A stretch of DNA of 64,000 nt from Symsagittifera roscoffensis (taxonomy: Eukaryota > Xenacoelomorpha > Acoela > Convolutidae): positions 13,710,518-13,774,517 of the forward strand of contig NC_087067.1 of assembly GCF_963678635.1 (NCBI RefSeq), written 5' to 3'. The notes under the pieces are model-generated. The model saw only the letters and a program-made list of their open reading frames with translations, did not search any database and was not told the DNA's origin. Of the stretch, positions 55,101 to 64,000 are shown piece by piece (the stretch's first letter is position 1; each line of letters starts with the position of its first letter). The position numbers and the translations under genes were made by a program.

Positions 55101-56324
55101 GTGGAATTACTTCTACATCGGGGTGATGATTCGCTACTAGGTACCATATAAGAGAATACTATAAAAAATCCCGACAGAAACTATAAAACTCAAAAAGAAG
55201 TCATCTCGATCTCACTCGTCCTCCTTTTAACGTTCATTTTTAACAAAAAACATCAATTCAAAAAAATTGTCATAAAAGAAAGTATCCCCTCTTTCACTCT
55301 CGTTTTTTTTTTCATTTTGACAATAACTTTACGTCAAAAACATTTAAGTAAAGAAAACGTCAGCCTGGCCTCAATACACTGTTATGCTAACAGTTATCAT
55401 TTGCTGGTCGAAAATGTTTCAGTATATTATTTTGGTGCCAGCCATGTTGCTAAAACTAGCAATTTTCATTAAAAAAAGGATGTTTTCTTGAGAGAATTTT
55501 TGTGGTATTCTCCCCTGTAGATAGCAAATTGCCACCACTATATGCTGACAATTTTAACAGAAAATTAATTAAAGGTACAAATTCAAAAAAAAACAAATTG
55601 TTCAACACAACGAATTTATTTAATAAACAGTAAAGCCGCCATTGCCTATTTATCGAGTTGGCGAGCTTCCAACCAAATTAGCAAAATTTACTCAAAAATT
55701 GAATTCACCTTCCTTTTTTCTATTCCTGCCGTGTTTTGTACGCGTACAGGGGAAAACGACTAATGCCGTTATCAACATAAAATAAAACGTATGTTTCATT
55801 CATTAGCTTAAATAGACAAAACAACGAAAGACTTACCTAGCCAAACTGTGCATGGGATAGGCGCACAAATCAATGTTCTAGGACACTGAAGCCCAGAAAC
55901 TTTCAAATTTGATGAAAACTGTTAGTGAGTTTCAAAGTGCAAGTTGAAAATGTAAAATAAACTTTTTCGGCCAATTAGTTTTTTCCATGGTTCCAGACCG
56001 CGAATATAGCTAGTTGTTCCAAAATAATTGTTGAATTGCTTCTACTATACAAAAAATGCCGCAAGAAAAAATAAAATGGAAGATAACGCCATCTCATTCC
56101 TCACTCGTCTATCCTTGAACGGTTGTTTTTATCAAAACAAAAATTATTCCAAAAAGGTCATAAAAAAGTTAGCACCTATATTAGCCTTGTTTTTTTAGTT
56201 TGTCAATAAATTTGCTTCAAAAAACGTTAAAACGCTTTACTTTTTTCCTGCTGGATTTCCTAGAGTGTTCCCTCATATAGCACCTAGAACCGAATCGCCA
56301 CCCCTATTTAGAAGTAATTCAAAC
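55101..56324. mobile_element. TIR element, 1.2 kb, with about 62-bp terminal inverted repeats
   Basis: The left end 55101-55162 ('gaattacttctacatcgggg' onward) is the inverse of 56262-56324. By eye the arms agree at roughly three quarters of positions, including 'gaattacttcta', 'ggggtg', 'gattcg' and 'ctaggt'. A more diverged third copy of the end is at about 55495-55555. The interior has no ORF and contains a copy of the 0.36-kb repeat, and its two flanks (55165-55350 and 56040-56230) also resemble each other in direct orientation. Non-autonomous DNA transposon, possibly composite. Confidence 0.65.
55660..56021. repeat. dispersed 0.36-kb repeat, copy 2
   Basis: Partner of 53153-53515, here inside the TIR element. 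Differences are many single bases and small indels, but 'ttacctagccaaactgtgca' is identical, which is more conservation than the rest of the repeat. Confidence 0.85.
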
Positions 56325-57789
56325 ATTACCGCTTAAAGTTAGTATTAAAGCAGGTTACGTAGCAGCAAATAGGTAGTCGCATAAGTAGACAGGTCAGTAG
56401 GCAGGAAAAGTTTTTTATAGTGCAATTTTGCAAAAGAAAACGATCAAGTTAAATCCCAGAGAAATCAAAACAATTTTGTTTTATAACATTATCCCGAACA
56501 TCAACTACAATTAAGCAGTTTGTTTAGAAAAAAATAATACGTTAAAATCACACCTGATAACCTTTTTCTGCCAATCAGGTTGGAGTATTACTATGCTTGT
56601 CTACTTACTGACATTCCTGTTTCACGGTTGTCTACTTATAATGGCTGCAGACCAATTGATTAGGCAGAAGGATAACAGTAATTAGCTATTTGGGATCCGG
56701 TATGAGGCAAAAAGGACGACAGCTGTTAAGACGACAACCACTTTTGACGGGACTTAAAGTCGACGATACACAGAAACCTTGAACTGTGTATCTGAGATTT
56801 ATGAACAAATTAATATCGAACTAATTATTTTGAAGGATCTAATGCGCATCTGCCGGCATAATGTCATGTCGTCTTAATGTATTTTCGGCTTGATATACTT
56901 TCATTGTCTACCTAGTGCCGATTATTTTTCATAAGATTGAGAGATCTAGTTTCGGAAAACGTTTTTAGCCAAACAGATTTTAGTATTCAAAGAAATTGTA
57001 AAAAGCTCAAAGTGAGCAAACGAACTCAGACAAAAACCAACCGTAACTGATTAAAAAATAAGCAGATAAATGAAATTTTCAATAGAAGGAGATCGTAGAC
57101 GCAATAGAAAAATCTAATCTTTCAAAAACATTGATTTAAAATTGTTAAACACAAAACTAGCCCTTCTCAAATTACGGAAACCACTATAGGTTATAATAAT
57201 TTTTTTAAATAATGATTTTGGCTTTGTGCAAAACTAGTTTAGCTAATAGAAAACTGCAACAGTTCTGATTGGCTGAAAATTTTCTATCATTTGGTCCCTC
57301 CAGCATGAGAAGTCCTCCCATCAACTGTTACTGCCTCAGTATTCGAAAAAAAAGCAATTCTCAATTACGGCAAACTACCTTACTTAGTCTTCGTTCAAGT
57401 ACTTGTATTTCAAAACCTTTCTGGTAAACTTATCAAAAGTTGAATTGCACTGGCAGACCAACCCGGACTGTTTTAAATTAGTAGTCTGAAAAAGAAAAGT
57501 TCAATTCATTTTTTATCTCCTCACGGACAGTCTTCTCAAAATATGTGTTTTCACGGAAAAGAAGGACGCAATAGGATATCACACATGAAAGTTATGATTT
57601 TAATTTGAGCTACTTACATACTTGCACAACAAAATTTACTCAACGCCTTAGTTCCTTCGCACTCTTGAGAACGACCAAAGAGTTGTATCAAAATTGATTT
57701 TAAAGTTTCTATAGAAATCATCGCAAACATTAAGTCTCCTACCAATTTAAAAAACAACAATTTGTAAGCAAAGGCTGAATTTATTAATA
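56325..57789. other. AT-rich non-coding region
   Basis: No gene. Short related phrases ('aagtagacaggtcagtagg' near 56386 and 'cttgtctacttactgacatt' near 56598) hint at another inverted pair but do not align well. Confidence 0.5.
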
Positions 57790-58394
57790 GGATCTACTTA
57801 ACAATACCCCTCGATTAAGAGAGGAGCCTTGTTAAGAAGAATAAAACTGCCAAAATTTCGACCAATCACAATACAGAAAAATTTGAGTACTCACTAGAAA
57901 ACGTTAGGGCTAATTTTCGGTTTTTTATAGGGGCGGAGGTTGTTAAGTAGATACTAGTCGGGCAACTGAATGTTTGAACTTCAAACGCTCGTAACGAGAA
58001 AAAACCTTCGTTAGGTTTTCGCGAAGTTTCCGTCATGTTTGACCAGCGCGTTCTTGAGTTGCTTGCACTAAGTATCCAAGACTCACTACTTTGGCGAGAA
58101 AGATTCTGCCTAACTTTCTCAAGTGCGCCCCTTGAGTGTTTTTTTCAGCACTGCTGGAAAGGTTGTTACCAAGAAAAGTATTCTAATATTTTGCGTGGAA
58201 GTTAAGAATTTTTCAATTAAATATTGATTTTCAATGTTGTCTCTCAAGAATACTGAAAAAACAAATAAAATACCGAATGTTCGAACGTTCGAAGAATGTT
58301 CAAAATTTTTTAGCGAACATTCGAAAATTGTTTTTGAACGAATGTTGCTTCACTAGTAGATGCCATAGAGGGGGTGAGGTTGTCAAGTAGATCC
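57790..58394. mobile_element. TIR element, 605 bp, possible 8-bp target duplication
   Basis: Left end 57790-57812 ('ggatctacttaacaataccc') is the inverse of the right end 58368-58394 ('gaggttgtcaagtagatcc'). The flanks are 'tattaata' (57782-57789) and 'aattaata' (58395-58402), matching at 7 of 8 positions, the size expected for hAT-type insertion. A second, internal right-type end is at 57927-57953, so two insertions or an internal duplication may be present. No transposase. Confidence 0.6.
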
Positions 58395-58402
58395 AATTAA
58401 TA

Positions 58403-59684
58403 TATAGCAAAAAATTTTGTGACGTGAGAAAGTGAAATAAAAACGTGTATTTACGCTACTTTTCTTAGTCCGACAAATCTTTATGTAAACCTATTCAGAG
58501 AGGGAGTGCTCGGAACATTCGGAGCTGGTTCATGATACCATTTGTCTTTTTGATAATTCTGGGATTTGTTGTTAAACACATAGAAGATTAAAAAATTGTA
58601 AAAGCTTGGTAACGCAAAACAAAGTACAATTTTTATAATAATTTTTGTTCAAATAATTTTGCATAGGCTTTGAGATTATTTGGATCAATTTATTGCTCAA
58701 AATAACGCAGATTATTATAAAGCTTTATTCCTAGGGTAAATTTTGTCTGAAGTAAAAGCAATGCACTGATTATCTCAGTTAAGCTACATTTTTAGCCCAA
58801 ATACTCGTTCTGGGAGAATAATTGAGGGAGATAATATGGCATAAGGGTTCTGTTAAGTTTGCCCGAGCGGTTCTTTTGATTATGGAAACGGGCTTTTGAA
58901 AGGATTTGGAAGGAGTGAAATGTTGTTAGTTCAGACTTTACTGAACGAATTTTGGGTTTTAAAAAGAAAGAATACCCCAGTTGGTAGAAAATTTATTCCA
59001 TCTGCCAGGCACAGTTTTGATCAAACTTATTTTCCTTTTCTTTATAATCACTGTATTTTGGGATAATTGCCCTTTGAAGAGAAAAATTTAGCCCTAACTA
59101 ATTTGAATTGGAATTGAGAAAAACCCTTTTAAGCGGAAAAAGTGACAAGAAAAACGAGCCCTGAAATTGGTTTTGTTATCTGATAAACTGGCTGAGCCCA
59201 GAAGGCTGTTATTAGATCAAAATAGTGGGCCTCTTTAAACCAAACTGAATGCAAACGCAAATATGGTTGCTTTAAGGGATTTGATATGGGCGTACTACCA
59301 ATAGTTTTTAATCAAGCGAAATCGCAGGAGAATTGGCTCAGAAATGCGTGAATTATTACTGTTGAAACAAATTTATTTCAACAACTCGTTTTCTGGAGGC
59401 TGCGTTTTTGCCAAACAACCTTAGGATTTTGAAAATATAATCTAATAATTTAAAAAAATTTATGTGCAAGTTTCGCCGTACAGGGGAAAAGAACTGACTC
59501 GGGTAATATTTAAAATGATTCGGGTTTGGCTACTGGCACGGATTTAAAAAAAAACTCAAAAAAGATTTATAAAATGAAACTTTTAAAAATTACCAAAAAA
59601 CCCAATCTTTGAAGAACGCCAAAAAGGCCAGTTAGCTGGCAATCGATCGGTGTTTTCATGAGCAAACAATTTACACAAGATCAC
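58403..59684. other. AT-rich non-coding region
   Basis: No gene. 'tttgcccgagcggttc' at 58858-58873 resembles a Leu/Ser tRNA box A, without a good box B downstream. Confidence 0.5.
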
Positions 59685-59775
59685 CAGCGGATTTAAGGGA
59701 AGGGGGAGGGTGGGGGCGGACGCTTCTTTCTCTCAGGGATTCGACCCCCTGTCGGCCCAAAGGGCCCCGCTTTAG
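59685..59775 (-). repeat. SINE-like piece with box B, copy 1
   Basis: On the - strand 'ggggtcgaatccctgag' (about 59734-59750) fits a tRNA box B (GGTTCGAATCC type), preceded by 'gggccctttgggccgacag'. The same order occurs at 62003-62075. Box A is not clear. Probably a tRNA-derived repeat family. Confidence 0.4.
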
Positions 59776-62002
59776 TTTGAGATAAACATTTGTGGCTGAC
59801 TGATCCTAATTTTTTTAAAAGCGCCTGTGGCGCCAATATACACTAATTTTGAAAGGGAGCGTGCGCCGAAAAACGCATTTTTTAGTCAAAATTTTCGAAA
59901 AAGTGACCAACAAGCAAGTCTTAATAGCCTTTATAGTGAATCCGCTTTTTTGAACGTTAGGAGAACAAACTGTGCATTCCAGAAACAAGTCTTTAAACGT
60001 TAAAATTTTGTCGGAACGATCAAAGAGAACGAAATAACAAAAGAAGAACAACAGGAGCTTCCTTGTTGCGGAATCCGCTTAGAATTCCAAAAATACACAG
60101 TTTGGCCTAGTAATTAGCTGTTTATTTTTCTAATGTTTGGTCTAAATAGGCTCGTTTTAGCAATTTGGGAGAGCTCAGAAAAATGTCCGAATTTTTTTTT
60201 GAAAATCAGCCCCCCTCCTCTCTGGCCCCCCTGCACTAGTTATAAAACGGAATGCGATGAAAGTCTCGCCTCGCTCTTTCTATGCATTTTTCACCCAATT
60301 CACAAAGCTTTCCATAACGACTTCAGCATCATTATGTTTGATCCGACTCAAATTTGTTCCTGTTTGATCCGACTTTAAATTTGTCTCGGGCATCAATGTA
60401 AAAATTTTTTTCAGACACTTCCATGGATGTGAAGCCACCAATAGTTTTGGCTTAGATGTTTATGACAAAGAAAACTCAAAATTGGTGAGAATAACAAAAT
60501 TGGCTTCCCAGGCTTTTCGCGCCCGATGAAGCTGCCTCATTAAATGAGTTCTCAAAAAAAGATTGAAAAATTGTTCTGTTAACTACCGCACTAGATCCCA
60601 ATCTAATTAAATGTTAAAAAACATTGCGTTATATTTATCACATTTTTTTGTTTTGTTGCCTTGACGCTGACCAGCCCCTAGAGGCTTATCAGAATGAATT
60701 TTTTATATTTAGAATTTCAAATTTTGGTTCAGACTACAATTTATTTCTATAACAGTGTATCTTCGAAGGAAAGGACACATAACCGAGCTAATTAGTTCTT
60801 GACGGATAAACGCTGGTATGTCCCTATGGTCAAATAAAAGTAAAAAAAATTCTGGGCCGGTAACGTTGCCTCAACCTAGCAAGGATTACGGATCATGGTT
60901 GGCCTCTAAACTCAGACCTTTCGGTTGCTGCTTTGCGGCGACATAGCACAGTCACAAATGCGTCATAGCCAAAAACGTTTTAGATATCTTTTTTTCCTAG
61001 CTTAGATAAAACAATTTTTTTAACACAGGCCAAGCCTTTACTGAAGTTTTTTTTATATATTTCTAGACCTGATTATCCAATTTACATTTCTGATTCTAGG
61101 TCAATTGTATGCACTACACGGAATCAGATCTGGTATCACGTGATGAGATCAGATCTCAGTAACACGTAGCGTTTTTAGCTAAAACGGGAAAAAATAAATG
61201 CATTCAAACCGCTTATTGTGAGCATGCTAAAGCTAAACCGAATAACTTCAGCTAAGTTCACTCTCAAATTAACAATCGCAAATTTGAAACAAGGATAGCC
61301 TTGAAAAACTAAAACAATATTGAAAGAATTTTTATTTTCAAAAATTTTGCTGAAGATTTCTTTTGTTTTTCTTGTTGTTTTTGGTTAATAAAACTAAATT
61401 AAAAACTCCGAAACTCGTTTTATTTTCTCAAAATAAAGTTTTAAGGTCTCAAATTAAGCATAAACTAGGCATTTCAGCTGTTGTAAGCCTGCTCGCTTGC
61501 TTTATTTGCTCCAATTAAATAAAAAAACTCAATCCGGTTTTTTTCGACCTTAGGAAAAAATTTTGCGAAATTTTCAATGTGGTTTTAATCACGACTGAAA
61601 AGGCTTTAATATAATATATCACTCAACAAAAAAAAATAAAGCACACACGAATACAAACTTACAATAATTTTCCCCTTCCCCACATCACATAAGCCCCTCC
61701 CCCAGCAGACTACCCCATCCCCCCACACACATCGAATTTTAATGTAAAAAGCCGTTTTACAAGATAAAATGTTAGGAGCAAAAAATTTGGACAAACGTTA
61801 AATTAGACGGCAAGAAAAATCTTGTGGAAAAATGGGGCAAGAGGAACAGCTGGAGAAAGAGAAAGTGAAAATAGGTGGGGTAAAACTATTTGGGAGAAAA
61901 AGTACGGAGAAAAAGAAAAAAGCCTGTCATCTTTTGAAAAATAGATCCCATCGCATCCCCTTTCATTTTTTTCTTTAAACCATTTTTTTGTAGTTTCTTT
62001 TC
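59776..62002. other. AT-rich non-coding region
   Basis: No supported gene. 60870-60960 (- strand) has a weak tRNA-like layout ('ggtctgagtttagaggcc'). Pyrimidine-rich blocks near 60210-60235 and 61665-61725. Confidence 0.45.
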
Positions 62003-62075
62003 AGGGCAGATTTGGGGGTACGCCCTTTTTAGGGATTTGAACCCTTCACCGACCAAAGGATCCCTTCTGGTATTA
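62003..62075 (-). repeat. SINE-like piece with box B, copy 2
   Basis: On the - strand 'aagggttcaaatcccta' (about 62029-62046) is a good box B, preceded by 'ggatcctttggtcggtg'; both match copy 1 in order and spacing. It follows 'gcagatttggggg', which copy 1 also has as 'gcggatttaaggg'. Confidence 0.4.
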
Positions 62076-64000
62076 TTTTATGACATCCATTTTCGACCGA
62101 CCAACCCAACGGCATTTTTTGTTCTTTTGTTTCACATAATATCAGTTTAATCTGTTTTAGAAAAGTAAATCTAAAATGGGAATATATTGTATGTTCTCAG
62201 CCCAACTACTGTGTCTCAGCCCACGAACGAACGTGCGATATTATGAATATGATAATTACAATAAAACTGCTCTATGATTATGAGAGCAAAGCTTTCATAT
62301 TGAAACCTTTATCGTTATTATCTTTATTTTTTTTTACAATATCTGACCACACCAAAAACAACTATCTTTTATTAGCAATTTGACCTGAAAACCACTGAGA
62401 TTTAAGTCTGCTGGATATATGAGGCCATCTTAGGGCACTGCGTCCATTGTGGTGTTTGATTACTTCATTTTCAATTTTATTGATCTACTTTAGGTTTGAT
62501 TAAATTTTTGGAGCATTGATCATTGATCATGCATAGGTTTTCTCGTTGCGGTCCTGTATGTGGCCAGCAAATAAGCTGGTGTAGGTAACTGTACATTAAA
62601 AACACAAATATCTGGGATTAATTTGCTACTTGATCTTTCCTACAGTTTTGCGAGCAAAAATCTGACAGAATTTGCATTTCTAGTTTTAGTTTCAAGGTAA
62701 GTGGTAAGGTTTTTTGTCATTGATATATATCTGACTTGAGTACTCATGTCCTACAATTATTCATTTATATCTAACTATTTTAGCAGATTTGTTCCAGCTT
62801 AAACTTTTGTTTCGGCGGTTTTGTGCGGAAAATTATGTTGAAAAAATTATATAGAGGAAAATATCACGCCATCAATGCTTGTTATGATCCCTATTATTGA
62901 CAAACCTTTTCCAGAGAAGATGATAACGGTTGTCAAAATTATCATAAAAAAAACCTGTCGAAAATTCTGATTAAAGTAGATGTCGGGAAACTCAATGTAT
63001 TGCTTTAGAATCTTTGCGAGGCAAAACAGCTGGGCTCGAACAAAGTGTCAGACAACGTCAAAGTCATTGAATTGCCTGAGCAGAAGAAAAGACTTCGCAA
63101 CCAAAATTCTTGCAATTTCCACACCATCCCCCCACACTCACACTCCACCACCAACTTCCTCCACAACCCTTCCTCAACCCCCCCCCCCCCACACACACAC
63201 ACACATACACACAACACATACCTTTTCACAACCCTCGCACTGCCTTCCTCGCCCCGCTTACGTTGATTCCTCCGCCAGCCTACCAATCTTCCCAAGATTT
63301 GACCCCCACCGCCCAGATGGGGGAAGGTGGTAAACGTTCGGTAGGGGGTAAACTGGGAGGGGGCATAAAAATGGTTGGGAGATATTTCCATAACTAGTTC
63401 CCCTCCCACAGGGGCAGAGGAAAGGGATTGATCCCAAACAAGGCCAACCTTCAACGTGTAATAGGTTAAAAAAAATCCAATGTGTGGAAGCAATGCTCTT
63501 TGCTGGAAAATTTTAGGCAAATTTTAGAAATAAATTTAAAATCCGTTACAATCGCTTATAATTGATTCAGATGAGTTTCATTGATGTGCCGAAAAAGTAA
63601 TTCATAGTCCTCTCTTAATCAATTAAAATATATATTAAAAACTGACTATCAAATTTAAGAAGACCAAGTTTTTAAACTCTTGTGTTTTCCAAATATCATG
63701 AAAATTTATTTAATTCAGAATATGATCATAGGTTTGTACACAAAAGAAATCTCAGTCAGTGTAACAGCAATATACAGTCATTTCAGGAAAGGTTGTTTTC
63801 CGCAAACTATTAGTTTTGGAGTAACCTTTGAAGCTTCTCAACATCTGTAGCGCAATTTTGTATAGCAAACCGAAAAAAAGTAATTCGATTTTTTATGGTT
63901 TTTTTTTCACATCAATTATCAGCTTAAAACTAACCAAAAAAATTACCTTAAATTTTTTATATTATATAAATGAAATAAAAGTAGATTGATTAAAATTGAT
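62076..64000. other. non-coding region with simple repeats
   Basis: Mostly AT-rich. 63120-63420 is unusually C-rich on +, with a poly-C then (CA)n microsatellite at about 63178-63215. Open frames over this tract on both strands come from low complexity and show no protein motif. Confidence 0.5.
63178..63215. repeat. poly-C and (CA)n microsatellite
   Basis: About a dozen C followed by an 'acacacacacac' run with interruptions. Confidence 0.9.

Noticed and set aside
55830-55865. Spliced-leader RNA gene
   Set aside because: The exon-like end and gtaag are present in both repeat copies, but no Sm-binding site or downstream stem-loops of an SL RNA follow.
58271-58298. Heat-shock element
   Set aside because: GAA and TTC units alternate but abut without the 2-base spacing required by the nGAAn array.
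63005-63520. 171-codon open frame on the - strand and overlapping + frames
   Set aside because: They span a poly-C/(CA)n tract and C-rich DNA; the translations are low complexity (Cys-Val runs, Gly runs, Pro-His runs) with no motif or splice context.

Overview
This is an AT-rich, intron-containing, invertebrate-type metazoan genome segment dominated by decayed transposable elements. The evidence is a spliced gene with GT..AG borders, four retroelement classes typical of aquatic invertebrates (Ty3/gypsy, BEL/Pao, an R2-like non-LTR element, and a Penelope-like element with a GIY-YIG endonuclease), and several foldback or TIR elements. I cannot name the species. There are no rRNA genes, intact tRNA genes, CRISPR arrays or bacterial-style operons. 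A 200-base N gap lies at 36301-36500.

Layout. 1-10651: Ty3/gypsy sequence on the + strand. It starts inside one copy (RNase H to integrase zinc domain, 1-1991) and is fused without an LTR to gag-PR-RT-RH-IN of a second copy, so 1-1991 recurs almost identically at 6598-8580. The second copy ends in a macro-domain-like ORF (10271-10651). 10652-10934 is LTR-like non-coding DNA. 10935-13548 holds a second coding block with a coiled coil, an SGNH/GDSL-hydrolase-like domain and a basic tail. 15055-19183 (- strand) is a decayed R2-like element whose 3' end is tandemly duplicated and whose RT ORF is split by a 0.73-kb piece of the SGNH block. 20050-21810 (- strand) is a Penelope-like element with a second GIY-YIG fragment head-to-tail upstream. 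22-36 kb is AT-rich non-coding DNA with satellites, a 298-bp foldback, duplications and a possible very decayed gypsy-like element on the - strand (29.1-35.2 kb). 37256-43960 is a broken BEL/Pao element. 47218-48911 (- strand) is the only gene that looks intact and host-encoded: two exons, a small single-pass membrane protein ending in a PDZ-ligand-like tail. 49-64 kb is non-coding, with at least three TIR elements, tRNA-derived SINE-like pieces and simple repeats.

How it fits together. None of the retroelements looks autonomous. The gypsy copy keeps an intact RT YVDD box but has changed catalytic residues in protease (DIG), RNase H (TNAS) and integrase (SNNG). The BEL copy has a changed protease triad (DPG) and a changed first integrase Asp. 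The most unusual content is the pairing of a gypsy pol with a macro-like ORF and an adjacent SGNH-like ORF, which suggests that this lineage carries accessory enzyme domains. Domain calls rest on motifs read by eye; no database search was run.
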